The notes under the pieces are model-generated. The model was not told where the DNA came from. It was given only the letters and a program-made list of their open reading frames with translations, and did not search any database. From Candidatus Nitrosopelagicus sp. (GTDB lineage Archaea > Thermoproteota > Nitrososphaeria > Nitrososphaerales > Nitrosopumilaceae): a stretch of DNA of 64,000 bases. The stretch is taken from assembly GCA_028345965.1 (NCBI GenBank), contig JAOMEP010000001.1, forward strand, positions 65,872-129,871. Direction: 5' to 3'. Made by a program: the position numbers and the translations under genes. Below are positions 20,502-30,156 of this stretch, in pieces (position 1 is the stretch's first letter; every line of letters starts with the position of its first letter).

Positions 20502-22065
20502 TTTACACGAAATAAAAATTCAAAATAAGCATATTGTATTAATTTTAGCTTCAATCATTTTTTCAACAATTTTAGTTAGAGCTTTTTTCTATCCTTATGA
20601 TCTTCCAATAACCCATGATGGAAATAATTATTTTTCATATGCGTTAGATACATCAATTTTGAATAGTTTGCCTACGGATTATACTCTACCGAATAATGGA
20701 TGGCCAGTATTTCTTTCATTGTTTTTTAAAATTTTCCAGTTTGATTCGGCATTAGGGTATATGGATCTTCAACGTGTATTATCAATAATAATATCAGTTA
20801 CAACTATAATACCAGTTTATTTTCTTTGTAGAAAGTTTTTCTCACCAATATTATCGCTAATAGGATGTATACTTTTTGCATTTTCACCACAACTTATTCA
20901 AAATTCACTTTTGGGAATTGCAGAACCACTTTATATTTTTCTTATTACAGTTTCATTATCTCTATTTCTTAGTAAGAAACCCAAACTGGTTTATTGTAGT
21001 TTTTGGATAATTACACTAGCATCAATTGTAAGATATGAAGGAATAGTTTTACTAATTCCACTTTCAATAATATTTTTTATAAAATTTGAAAATAAAAAAA
21101 AAATAATCCCAAAATATTTTTTTATCATAATAATTTGTATTTTGATTTTATTACCAATTGCATATTTACGAATGGAAACAACAAATAACGATGGTTTTTC
21201 AAATGTAATAAAAGGACCACAATATATTATCAATGTATCAACAACTGAAGAATATTATCATAAGAGCATCATTGATTTTATTAAAGATGGAATAACCGGT
21301 ATTTTCAAATATTTAGGATGGTCTCTAATTCCATATTTCTTAATTTTAGTTCCGTTTGGAATTATGAAAATATTTAGAAACATGAATTATAATAAAAAAA
21401 CAATAATATTATTTTCAGCATTTTTACTCATACCAGCATTTTATGCTTATTCCCGTGAATTTGAAGATGGCAGATATGTTTTTGTGATGTATCCAATATT
21501 TGCTTTAATTTCATTATATCTAATTGAATTTTTTATGAATAAAAAAAATAATGTAAAATGGATTAGTGGGATAGTGATTGGCATCATAGGATGTTCATCA
21601 ATATTTTTTCTGATTGACCAAGTGACAGATTATGATTATGAAAGGGAATATTTGGACATTGCATTTTATATTTATCATAACATGGGTGCTGTGAATAATT
21701 ATTATCCTGAAGGGAAATATTTGAATTTCTTAAAATATGATGCGTCGAATGATTTTCCGAAACTCAGTAAGGATTTTCCATTGATGAGAAATTATAAAAT
21801 TATATCCGAGGCAGAAGTTCCAGCAACAAATTCAATTATAGAATATATTGAATTTACAAAGGAGAAGAATTTAACACATATAGTAACAAATGGGGTTAAT
21901 GCAAAACCAGATATTCTTAATTCTATTTTTTCCAATGAAAATGATTATCCATATTTGGAAAAAATATTTGATTCTAAAGAACAAGGATATCAAGTTCATG
22001 TAAAAATTTTTAAAGTGAATTACGATATGATTGAGACCAATGTGGAGAATGAATTATCTAAGTAA
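20491..22065 (+). CDS. GT-C fold integral membrane glycosyltransferase (family 39/PMT-like)
   Basis: Multi-TM; 'PITHDGNNYFSYALD', 'SIVRYEGIVLLIPL', 'DGRYVFVMYPIFALIS'. Confidence 0.8.
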   Translation: MSHSLHEIKIQNKHIVLILASIIFSTILVRAFFYPYDLPITHDGNNYFSYALDTSILNSLPTDYTLPNNGWPVFLSLFFKIFQFDSALGYMDLQRVLSIIISVTTIIPVYFLCRKFFSPILSLIGCILFAFSPQLIQNSLLGIAEPLYIFLITVSLSLFLSKKPKLVYCSFWIITLASIVRYEGIVLLIPLSIIFFIKFENKKKIIPKYFFIIIICILILLPIAYLRMETTNNDGFSNVIKGPQYIINVSTTEEYYHKSIIDFIKDGITGIFKYLGWSLIPYFLILVPFGIMKIFRNMNYNKKTIILFSAFLLIPAFYAYSREFEDGRYVFVMYPIFALISLYLIEFFMNKKNNVKWISGIVIGIIGCSSIFFLIDQVTDYDYEREYLDIAFYIYHNMGAVNNYYPEGKYLNFLKYDASNDFPKLSKDFPLMRNYKIISEAEVPATNSIIEYIEFTKEKNLTHIVTNGVNAKPDILNSIFSNENDYPYLEKIFDSKEQGYQVHVKIFKVNYDMIETNVENELSK

Positions 22066-22091
22066 AAATAGAGGAGAGAATGTGAGTAAAT

Positions 22092-22616
22092 ATGGTTGAC
22101 AAGTATGAAGACCCTTTTGTAAAAATTGCAGCAATGATTGGAGGAGATGAATATCTCAAAGTTGCACGTTCTTTATTAAAAACAGAAGACGCAACTGATG
22201 AAGAAATTGCTAGTTCAACAGGTCTTAGAATTAACATGGTTAGAAGAGTATTGTATGATTTGTTTGGAAAGGGCTTGATTACTGGTGTTCGTGTAAAAGA
22301 TGAAAGAAAAGGCTGGTTTGTTTACAGATGGCGTTCAAGAAGAGATGAGGTCGAAAACTTCATTGAAAACCAAAAAAAGAAAATTCTCAATAGACTACAA
22401 CAAAGATTAGATTATGAGAATTCTTCTGACTTTTACCATTGTGGTAATGAGGATTGTTCAAGAGCAACATTTGAAGATGCATTAGAATTATTTTTCAAAT
22501 GTCCATCATGTGGACAAGTTCTAAAACGTGGTGATTCAGATATAAAGAAACATGAAAAAACAAGAAAAAGCTTTTCAAAGAAAATTGATCAAATTAAAGG
22601 CGACTTAAGAGTTTAA
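22092..22616 (+). CDS. tfe: Archaeal transcription initiation factor TFE, alpha subunit
   Basis: N-terminal wHTH 'ATDEEIASSTGLRINMVRRVLYDLFGKGLI' + zinc ribbon 'YHCGNEDCSRATFEDALELFFKCPSCGQVL'. Confidence 0.9.
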   Translation: MVDKYEDPFVKIAAMIGGDEYLKVARSLLKTEDATDEEIASSTGLRINMVRRVLYDLFGKGLITGVRVKDERKGWFVYRWRSRRDEVENFIENQKKKILNRLQQRLDYENSSDFYHCGNEDCSRATFEDALELFFKCPSCGQVLKRGDSDIKKHEKTRKSFSKKIDQIKGDLRV

Positions 22617-23266
22617 AATTTATAATTTAAAATAATTTCATTATCACTTTTTTGAACTTTTTTTAGTTTTAGAGGTAACTTTAATTTTAATTCTGGAAAT
22701 GACATTCCTTCAAACAAACCAATTGTATTTTTTGAACCTAAAATATAAGGAGTTAGTGCTATGATCATTTCATCAATTAGATTTTTTTTCAAAAAAGAAC
22801 GATTTAATGTTCCACCACCTTCTAAAAGTATAGTCTTAATTCCATTTTTTGATAAGATAGATAGTAATTTTGTTATGTTTACTTGATTTTTTCCACAAAC
22901 AATTACATCAAGAGGTAATTTTTGTAATCGATTTAGATTTGATTTTGATACAAGTTCAGATACAACAATTATTGTTGAAACACGCTTACATGTTTTAATA
23001 ATTCTTGAATCATTTTTGATTGCTCCGTGTGAATCAAGAATTATTCGAATTGGATTTTTTCCTTTAGCGTATCTAACAGTTAGGAGTGGATCATCTTGTT
23101 GGACAGTGTTTTTACCAACTAGTATGGCATCGGATTTTGCTCGAAGTTTATGAACTCGTATTTTATCAGATTTTGAGGACAAAACAATTTGTTTATTTTT
23201 TTGACCAATCTTTCCATCAAGACTTATGGCAGCACTAAGAGTAACTTTTGGTTTAGAGTTTGCCAT
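22613..23266 (-). CDS. RibD C-terminal-type reductase (2,5-diamino-6-ribosylaminopyrimidinone 5'-phosphate reductase)
   Basis: 'PKVTLSAAISLDGKIG', 'DAILVGKNTVQQDDPLLTVR', 'ILLEGGGTLNRSFL'. Confidence 0.9.
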   Translation of the reverse strand: MANSKPKVTLSAAISLDGKIGQKNKQIVLSSKSDKIRVHKLRAKSDAILVGKNTVQQDDPLLTVRYAKGKNPIRIILDSHGAIKNDSRIIKTCKRVSTIIVVSELVSKSNLNRLQKLPLDVIVCGKNQVNITKLLSILSKNGIKTILLEGGGTLNRSFLKKNLIDEMIIALTPYILGSKNTIGLFEGMSFPELKLKLPLKLKKVQKSDNEIILNYKF

Positions 23267-24437
23267 TTACAATTTCACCTCCAATCATTACAGCTTTTAT
23301 TGATTTTTCAGATGCACGATGGACTACAGATGCATAAACATTATTCATTGGCTCCAAATCAAGTGATCTTTTATCAATAAAAATACAATCTGCAAGATAA
23401 TTTTCTTTGATACAGCCAATTTTCTGATTCAGTATTTTACCTGCGTTTACAGTAGCCATTTTCAATATCTCTTTTGGATCAAATCTATCTTGTGATATTC
23501 CCATAGTTACCTTCCAAAGATAATCCATTTCTCTAAAAATATCTGGAGAATTAATCATTACATTATCTGTTCCAATTGTAAGATTACAACCAAACTTTTG
23601 CATTAATGAAATATTGGGAATCCCTTCTGATAATGCAGAATTTGCACGAGGACAAACAACAATTCCACGTGTATTTTTTGCTGCAAGTTTCAAATCTTTG
23701 TTTGTTGCAAAAGTCATGTGAATTAGAAATGATGGATTAAGAAGCATGGCTCTTTGAACCTCGGTTTTTCCAGTAATTTTTTTAGAGGTATTTGCACTAT
23801 CTTGTGTCTCAGCTGCATGTATTGCACGAATTTTTTTTGTTTTTGCATATGATTTTAGGTTTGAACTAGCATTTTCATTAGTTCCACTAATGCCAATTCC
23901 ATCACAGTTTTTCAATAATTGAGTTAATTTTTTGGTATTTTCATTAGGGAAAGAAAGATTTTGTTTGATTTCATTTTTTGTATTGTAATAATCAATTCTT
24001 CCTAAAATTACACAACGGATAGGTATGTTAGATAATGATGATTTTAAAAGTAAAACGCCGTCTAAACCTCCTTCTCTAAAATCAATAAATGTTGTAATTC
24101 CTTTTTTTATCATAGATTTTGCAGAGTTACGAATGTATTTTACTAGAGATTTTTTTGGAGTTTCTTTGAGAAGTTTTTGTTTTAATCCAAACATTGGATG
24201 AATTTTTGAATCAACATCTGCATTAATTGAGAGATCTTTTCCAATTGAATCTGCAATATGTGTATGAGAATTAATGAAACCAGGAATTAATAATAAATTT
24301 GAACAATCAATAGATTTTTCTTTTGAAGAAATATTTTTTGAAATTTTTTGAAATTTTTCATTTTTTATTTGCACATTAGTAGATTCTATTAATTTTAATT
24401 GATTTCCATATAATATGCTAATATTTTTTAGAATCAA
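23253..24437 (-). CDS. Amidohydrolase of the cytosine-deaminase/ATZ-TRZ type
   Basis: Metal motifs 'PGFINSHTHIAD', 'RAIHAAET', 'FLIHMTFA', 'LTIGTDN'; overlaps RibD-like gene by 14 nt. Confidence 0.88.
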   Translation of the reverse strand: MILKNISILYGNQLKLIESTNVQIKNEKFQKISKNISSKEKSIDCSNLLLIPGFINSHTHIADSIGKDLSINADVDSKIHPMFGLKQKLLKETPKKSLVKYIRNSAKSMIKKGITTFIDFREGGLDGVLLLKSSLSNIPIRCVILGRIDYYNTKNEIKQNLSFPNENTKKLTQLLKNCDGIGISGTNENASSNLKSYAKTKKIRAIHAAETQDSANTSKKITGKTEVQRAMLLNPSFLIHMTFATNKDLKLAAKNTRGIVVCPRANSALSEGIPNISLMQKFGCNLTIGTDNVMINSPDIFREMDYLWKVTMGISQDRFDPKEILKMATVNAGKILNQKIGCIKENYLADCIFIDKRSLDLEPMNNVYASVVHRASEKSIKAVMIGGEIVNGKL

Positions 24438-25186
24438 TTTAATTCATAGATTTCAGGTTTTTCTTTTCCTGCATCTCTAATTTCTCTTATTGTATCTAGG
24501 GATTCTGTTGCAAGTTTTACTGCATCTCTAGAAGTTGATGCAGTACCTATTCCACAGTTTAGTTCAATTTGAAATTCATCTTTACATATTTGGATGAAAT
24601 CTTTTGCAAAAGTTTTGAATTCAGAGTTTGTTACAACCATGAAATTATCACCACCCATGAAAAATGTAAGTGAATTTTTTGAAAGAAAGTATTCAGACAT
24701 TCTTGAATAAATTTTGAACATCAATGAAGAAGTATCATATGGAGACATGCTCTTTTTTCTTATAGATGTTATATCATCAACATCCAAGTGCATTACGGTA
24801 ACAGAATGTTCTGAATGCCCATTTAGTGTTCCAAAAATAGAATATTGTTCATTTAGGAATTTTTGAGATTTTTTTGCTTCATATGCATCTAAATTTGCAT
24901 CGTATGGATTTTCTCCATAGCCAATTGACATCGAGAGTTTGATATCAAAAGATGACTCTAATTCTTTTTGTATTGCTACATGATCATCAAGTGAAAGGCC
25001 ATTTGTGACTGCAAAGTATTCATCAGAACGATTGAGAAATACTAGACAATTTTTCTTTGAGAATAATTCTTGAAGCTTGTTGTATAATTTTGATTGTAAC
25101 ATTTGTAATTCATGTTCACGATCAAATCCTAAAGTTAGTGTCCAAGGCCCATATCCTGTAATTTTCATTATTGTTAGCTGAATCAT
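24434..25186 (-). CDS. GTP cyclohydrolase III/IIa (archaeal)
   Basis: 'MKITGYGPWTLTLGFDREHELQMLQSKLYNKLQELFSKKNCLVFLNRSDEYFAVTNG', 'SIGYGENPYDANLDAYEAKKS', second half 'FFMGGDNFMVV'. Confidence 0.92.
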   Translation of the reverse strand: MIQLTIMKITGYGPWTLTLGFDREHELQMLQSKLYNKLQELFSKKNCLVFLNRSDEYFAVTNGLSLDDHVAIQKELESSFDIKLSMSIGYGENPYDANLDAYEAKKSQKFLNEQYSIFGTLNGHSEHSVTVMHLDVDDITSIRKKSMSPYDTSSLMFKIYSRMSEYFLSKNSLTFFMGGDNFMVVTNSEFKTFAKDFIQICKDEFQIELNCGIGTASTSRDAVKLATESLDTIREIRDAGKEKPEIYELN

Positions 25187-25599
25187 TTCTCTATTTCCTT
25201 AATCTCATGGTATACTTTGACTACAGCATTGACAGCATTTTCAGAAACTGGTCTTATTCTTGCATATGCTTGTCTTACTTGCATACCAGGACCTGAAATT
25301 CCAAGTGAAACAGGTTTTTGATGTTTGAGGGATAATTTAGTTATATTTCTTGCAGTTGAATGTGCAATTACTTCATCATGTTTTGTCTGACCTTTAATTA
25401 CCGCACCCAAAGTTACTACAGCATCTATATCACTTCTTTGTAATAATTTATCAATAATTAATGGCATATCAAAAATTCCTGTAACATTACTTGTATGTAC
25501 AACATCAACATTGAGTTTTTTTGCAGTTTCTAATGCAACATCATACATACGTGATGTTATCTTTTGGTTAAATTCTGCTACCACTATTGCAATTTTCAA
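25183..25599 (-). CDS. ribH: 6,7-dimethyl-8-ribityllumazine synthase
   Basis: 'KIAIVVAEFNQKITSRMYDVAL', 'AVVTLGAVIKGQTKHDEVIAHSTARNI'. Confidence 0.93.
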   Translation of the reverse strand: MKIAIVVAEFNQKITSRMYDVALETAKKLNVDVVHTSNVTGIFDMPLIIDKLLQRSDIDAVVTLGAVIKGQTKHDEVIAHSTARNITKLSLKHQKPVSLGISGPGMQVRQAYARIRPVSENAVNAVVKVYHEIKEIEK

Positions 25600-25601
25600 A
25601 A

Positions 25602-26333
25602 TTAATTCACCTTAGCAAATTCAAGTAATTCTTTACCATCAATGAAAGGAATTGCATTTTCTTTTGCATATTTTTCTGCTTTATCAACAGATAATGCAGA
25701 ATATGTTTCAGAATCCATCATTTCACATATAGCTGTAATTGGAGAAAGATTTGCTAATTGAGCCAAGTATACTGACATTTCTGTATGACCAGTTCTAGAA
25801 GATAGAAGACCATTTGATGCAATCAATAATGGAACATGTCCAGGAGTTTTAAAAGTTGAATTGAAATATTGTTTTGGATTTTCATTTTTGTATAATGTTG
25901 ACATTTCTTTGATAGTTAATGCTCTGTCTCTATCAGTAATTCCAGTATAGGTTTGTTTATGATTAATACTAATTGAAAATGTTGGATGATCACCATATGG
26001 AGCAGTTCCCATAATCATTTTTTTAGATTCTTCATCAAGTTCATTTGAGGAAGATAACATGTTATGCATGTATTTCAGTTGTAATTTTTCTGCAAGTGAA
26101 TTATCAATTGCAAGACAGAGTAAACCTCCTGCATGCATTCTCATTCTGACAATATGTTCAGGTGTTACAAACTCTGCTGCAACTACCATATCAATTTCAT
26201 TTTCACGACCATCAGAATCATGAATCATTACAAACTCACCTTGTTTTAATGACGAAAGTGCAGAATCAAAGGTCATAGAAAAAAATGGATTTTTAGTTAT
26301 TATAAAGTTTACTAGATTTATTGTTATTACCAA
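25602..26333 (-). CDS. ribB: 3,4-dihydroxy-2-butanone 4-phosphate synthase
   Basis: 'LKQGEFVMIHDSDGRENEIDMVVAAEFVTPEHIVRMRMHAGGLLCLAI', 'RTGHTEMSVYLA'; true start is probably the internal Met at MTFDSAL. Confidence 0.93.
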   Translation of the reverse strand: MVITINLVNFIITKNPFFSMTFDSALSSLKQGEFVMIHDSDGRENEIDMVVAAEFVTPEHIVRMRMHAGGLLCLAIDNSLAEKLQLKYMHNMLSSSNELDEESKKMIMGTAPYGDHPTFSISINHKQTYTGITDRDRALTIKEMSTLYKNENPKQYFNSTFKTPGHVPLLIASNGLLSSRTGHTEMSVYLAQLANLSPITAICEMMDSETYSALSVDKAEKYAKENAIPFIDGKELLEFAKVN

Positions 26334-26351
26334 TAAATTGGTAGATAGTAT

Positions 26352-26936
26352 TTATTTTAAAATATATTTTCCTAATACATCAGTCTCGATGTTTAGTTTA
26401 TCTTCAATATTTTTTGTTTTAAAATTAGTAATTTGAATTGTATGTGGAATGAGACAAACAGAACCTAAATCATTTTTTACATCAACAACTGTTAGACTTA
26501 TTCCGTCTAAAGCAATGGAGCCTTTTTTAACAACATACTTTTTTAAATTTTTTGGAATCTTAAACCAAATTTTTACTTCTTTTGGTTTTTTTTCTATTTT
26601 TTTAATTTGTGCAACACCATCTACATGACCTAATACAAAATGTCCTTCTAATCTTTCACCAACTTTCAAACTTCGTTCAACATTAACAATACTTCCAACC
26701 TTAAGATTTCCCAAATCTGTTTTTTTCATTGTTTCATCAATCATTTCAAATGTAGAAATATTTTTTACAATTTTTGTTGCACTAAGACATACACCGTTTA
26801 ATGCAACACTTTGACCAATTTTCAATCCCTTTGAATCTTTACCAAGATCAACAGATACTTTGATTGCACTACGATTTTTTGTATTTTGTTCTATTTTTTT
26901 AATTTTCCCAGTGCTAGTGATTATTCCAGTGAACAT
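26352..26936 (-). CDS. ribE: Riboflavin synthase, bacterial alpha-subunit type
   Basis: Duplicated lumazine-binding domain: 'MFTGIITSTGKIKKIE', 'SVALNGVCLSATKI', 'EGHFVLGHVDGVAQIKKI', 'SIALDGISLTVVDV'. Confidence 0.95.
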   Translation of the reverse strand: MFTGIITSTGKIKKIEQNTKNRSAIKVSVDLGKDSKGLKIGQSVALNGVCLSATKIVKNISTFEMIDETMKKTDLGNLKVGSIVNVERSLKVGERLEGHFVLGHVDGVAQIKKIEKKPKEVKIWFKIPKNLKKYVVKKGSIALDGISLTVVDVKNDLGSVCLIPHTIQITNFKTKNIEDKLNIETDVLGKYILK

Positions 26937-26968
26937 ACTACATGATATATTTTCTGTATAAATAATGT

Positions 26969-27823
26969 TTAGATAATTTCTAGTAATGCTTTAGCCCGTT
27001 TATAATGAACTTCATCAATCATTTTTCCATCAATCACGATTGCGCCTTTTCCCTTCTTTGTTGATTTTTCATATTCTTTGACCACTGATTTAGACCAAGA
27101 AATTTCTGAGGAGTTAGGATAAAATATTTTATGAGTTATTTTAATTTGATCAGGATGAATGACACTTTTTCCTGAATAGCCTAATTCTTTTCCAAGTTTA
27201 CAATCTTTCTCTAAACCTTTTTCATTTTTAATTTCTTGCCAAATTCCATCTATAGCAGCAACTCCTGCTGCAGCTGCTGCAACAGGTACTTTGTATCTAG
27301 AATATTTTCCACCGAAAGGATTTCCTTTTGTATATTCAATTTGCATATCGTTCAATAAATCAAATATTCCAAATACTACAGCATCAATTCTCTTACTTGA
27401 TGATGCAATTTCATAACAATTAATCACGCCTAAAGCAGATTCTATAGATGGAATTAGACGAATTTTTTTTAATTTTCTTTTCTTTTCCAAGTTTGAGATA
27501 ATTTTTTCAATTTTTTTCAGTTCTTTCGCTGAATCAACTTTTGGTATTACTATGCCATCCAACCCTTTTTGAACAATTTTTTCTAAATCACTAGGAACTT
27601 TTCCAGATTGTGGTGAATTAATTCTAACAAAGATTGATGCCTTGAAATCTTTACGCTCTTTCAATTTTTTTGCGATTAAAGTTCTAGCATTTTGTTTTTC
27701 TTTATCAGGTACAGAATCTTCTAAATCAAAACAGACAATATCTCCAGAAAGTGATTTTGCTTTTTCTAAGAATCGTGGATTATTTCCGGGTACAAAAATT
27801 AGACTTCGAAAAAGATTTGTCAT
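26969..27823 (-). CDS. HpcH/HpaI aldolase / CitE-like CoA-thioester lyase
   Basis: 'RSLIFVPGNNPRFLEKA', 'CFDLEDSVPDKEKQNAR', 'LIPSIESALGVINCYEIA', 'GKSVIHPDQI'. Confidence 0.9.
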   Translation of the reverse strand: MTNLFRSLIFVPGNNPRFLEKAKSLSGDIVCFDLEDSVPDKEKQNARTLIAKKLKERKDFKASIFVRINSPQSGKVPSDLEKIVQKGLDGIVIPKVDSAKELKKIEKIISNLEKKRKLKKIRLIPSIESALGVINCYEIASSSKRIDAVVFGIFDLLNDMQIEYTKGNPFGGKYSRYKVPVAAAAAGVAAIDGIWQEIKNEKGLEKDCKLGKELGYSGKSVIHPDQIKITHKIFYPNSSEISWSKSVVKEYEKSTKKGKGAIVIDGKMIDEVHYKRAKALLEII

Positions 27824-27830
27824 TAAATGA

Positions 27831-28907
27831 CTATGCGCCTTCAGGCTTCAAAAGGATTTTGCCGAAGAACTTACCAGATAGCATTTTTGTGTGAGCCTCT
27901 GCTGCTTGCTCAAATGTATAAACTGAGTCAACTGCGGCTTTAATTTTTCCTTGACCCATCCAGTATAGACCTTCATCAAGTTCAGCCTTTGTTCCTTGTG
28001 TTGAACCTAGAACATTAATTCCTTTGAAAAATATGTGTCTAAGATCGATTTTGGCATCATAGCCTGTTGTTGCACCACATGAAACTAGAGTTGCACCGTA
28101 TTTGAGCAATTGTAGTTGCTTGTTAAAGTGAGTTTCACCAATATGATCAAATGATAAATCAATTCCTGGTGCTTGACCTTTTGTTTTAGCAATTTCTTTT
28201 GAAATTTTGAAGACTTGTTTACTCCAGTCTTCTTGTCTATGATCTACTGCATGATCTGCACCTAATTCAAGACATTTATCAAGTTTGTCAGGACTAGCAG
28301 TTGCAATAACATCACAGTTGTATAATTTAGCAATTTGAATTGCAAAACTTCCAACACCAGAACCACCACCCATAACAAGTACGGTTTGACCTGGAGTAAT
28401 TTTTGCTCTTCCAACTAACATGTGCCATGAGGTTAAAATTGTCATGGATGCAGCTGCTGCATCTTCATATGATACTCCTTCTGGAATATGTGAAACATTA
28501 ACTTCTGGTAAATGAACTTCTTCACTGTATGCGCCCCATAGCGGGCCGGTTTGGAAACCCCAAACTTGTCTTCTGGTACAATCAAATTCTCTTCCACTTG
28601 TACAAGCACTACAAACTCTACATGCTAGATTAGAATGAGAAACAACTCTATCACCAACTTTGAAACCTTTTACATCTTCTCCAACTGCAATAACATCTCC
28701 TGCAACATCAGAACCTGAAACGTGTGGTAGAGGAATTGCAATTGGAACACCTCTCATTCCCCAAATATCATTATAGTTTAGAGCAGATGCTTTATTTGTA
28801 AAAACTACCTCATCTGGTTTTGGCTTTGGTGAATCAATGTCTTCAACCTTGAGGATTTTTGCATAATCATCATCAGGTGCGTATTCACGATAAACAACTG
28901 CTTTCAT
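27831..28907 (-). CDS. Zinc-containing MDR-family dehydrogenase/enoyl reductase (crotonyl-CoA-reductase-like)
   Basis: 'HVSGSDVAGDVIAVGEDVKGFKVGDRVV', structural Zn Cys 'CRVCSACTSGREFDC', 'VLVMGGGSGVGSFAIQIAK'. Confidence 0.88.
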   Translation of the reverse strand: MKAVVYREYAPDDDYAKILKVEDIDSPKPKPDEVVFTNKASALNYNDIWGMRGVPIAIPLPHVSGSDVAGDVIAVGEDVKGFKVGDRVVSHSNLACRVCSACTSGREFDCTRRQVWGFQTGPLWGAYSEEVHLPEVNVSHIPEGVSYEDAAAASMTILTSWHMLVGRAKITPGQTVLVMGGGSGVGSFAIQIAKLYNCDVIATASPDKLDKCLELGADHAVDHRQEDWSKQVFKISKEIAKTKGQAPGIDLSFDHIGETHFNKQLQLLKYGATLVSCGATTGYDAKIDLRHIFFKGINVLGSTQGTKAELDEGLYWMGQGKIKAAVDSVYTFEQAAEAHTKMLSGKFFGKILLKPEGA

Positions 28908-28947
28908 GATTTCAACCTGATTTACCCCTAATTATATTTTTTTGAGA

Positions 28948-29235
28948 TCAGATTCTGTTGATTTTAAAATCTTTTTTTGGTTGTTGAGCAGATAGAAGAA
29001 TCTGTTTTAATTGATCGTCTGTGATTTGCCCAGGAGATCTACCTTGACTGGCAAGACCTAAAAGATAATTTTCAACCATATTTGCTAGATCAGGTTTAAC
29101 CATTTTGACATTATTTAATCTCAATCTAGCTTCAGAACTTAGAATTTGTTTTAGTAGCATGTCTTTTTGTGCATTAACTTGATCTTCGTTTGGTTGGTTA
29201 TTTGCATCAGGTGCTGGTTCACTCATTTCTAACAC
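28948..29235 (-). CDS. PDCD5/TFAR19-family DNA-binding protein
   Basis: 'LKQILSSEARLRLNNVKMVKPDLANMVENYLLGLASQGRSPGQITDDQLKQIL'; overlaps S19e gene start by 1 nt. Confidence 0.9.
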   Translation of the reverse strand: MLEMSEPAPDANNQPNEDQVNAQKDMLLKQILSSEARLRLNNVKMVKPDLANMVENYLLGLASQGRSPGQITDDQLKQILLSAQQPKKDFKINRI

Positions 29236-29690
29236 TAAGAATAAATTTTTAGTTTTGGAGTTGTTTGAATTAATTCTGCTAAAATTTCAGTTGCAAGTTT
29301 ATCTAGCTTTTGCATTCCTTGACGGCTAACAACTCTACCTTTCTTTTCTACTTGTTCAAGATAACCCAATTTTTCTAATCCGTGAATTGCATTTCTAACT
29401 ATTGCGCCACTAGCATCTCTGTGATGACGTGCACCATAGTACATTTTGCGTTTGCCGTCACCGTAAATTGTTCTAAGATCATTTACAGTGAGAGGACCGT
29501 GAAGGTAAATTTTTCTCATTATTGATGCACATCTAGTGTACCACCAATCAGGTTGTTGTGGAGGTTTATCTGCATGTGATCCGGTTTTGACAAAAGATGA
29601 CCAAACAGGTGCAGGAATTTCTTCAGTTTTTAGTATCTCAGAAAGTCTTGAGATAAATTCCTGTTGCGGTACATCGTAAACTTTAGCCAT
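29235..29690 (-). CDS. rps19e: 30S ribosomal protein S19e
   Basis: 'WYTRCASIMRKIYLHGPLTVNDLRTIYGDGKRKMYYGARHHRDASGAIVRNAIHGLEKLGYL'. Confidence 0.96.
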   Translation of the reverse strand: MAKVYDVPQQEFISRLSEILKTEEIPAPVWSSFVKTGSHADKPPQQPDWWYTRCASIMRKIYLHGPLTVNDLRTIYGDGKRKMYYGARHHRDASGAIVRNAIHGLEKLGYLEQVEKKGRVVSRQGMQKLDKLATEILAELIQTTPKLKIYS

Positions 29691-29720
29691 TGCAAAAAAT
29701 CTCGATAATCGTCTTATAAA

Positions 29721-30020
29721 TCATTGAGAAATAATCTTCCGATATGTGTGATTACAGTATGAACATGTTATTCGTATAGATTTTGGTTTAGAACCAAGAC
29801 GAATTTTCGATGCGATCCCAGGAGCTATGAATTGTTTACATTTTTTACAAAAACTCGAACTAATTTCAAATGGCATCTTGATCTTAAATTTCAAGCTAAT
29901 CTTTCTTGCAATTTCAGCCTGTCTTTGAGCTAAGCCAGGATTATTTTTTGCATTTGATAATGCATTGTTAAATAGAATTTCCATACGTTTTATTGCTATC
30001 TGTTTTTTCGAGTTTTTCAT
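29721..30020 (-). CDS. rnp4: Ribonuclease P protein component 4 (Rpp21/Rpr2)
   Basis: 'KKQIAIKRMEILFNNALS', 'RQAEIARKISLKFKIKMP', Zn site 'CKKCKQFI...CSYC'. Confidence 0.88.
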   Translation of the reverse strand: MKNSKKQIAIKRMEILFNNALSNAKNNPGLAQRQAEIARKISLKFKIKMPFEISSSFCKKCKQFIAPGIASKIRLGSKPKSIRITCSYCNHTYRKIISQ

Positions 30021-30060
30021 AGTGTAATGTATTAGAATTATTTAGAAATAAATCAATAGA

Positions 30061-30134
30061 TGCAGTCAGCGGGATTCGAACCCGCGTCACAGGGTTGGAA
30101 ACCCCGAATACTAACCAGGCTATACTATGACTGC
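30061..30134 (-). tRNA. tRNA-Gly (UCC anticodon)
   Basis: Minus-strand 74 nt: acceptor GCAGTCA/TGACTGC + discriminator A, D stem GTAT/GTAT, anticodon stem CGGGG/CCCTG with loop TTTCCAA (anticodon TCC), T arm GCGGG-TTCGAAT-CCCGC. Confidence 0.9.
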
Positions 30135-30156
30135 ATAAGGATTAAAAAAAAATTAC

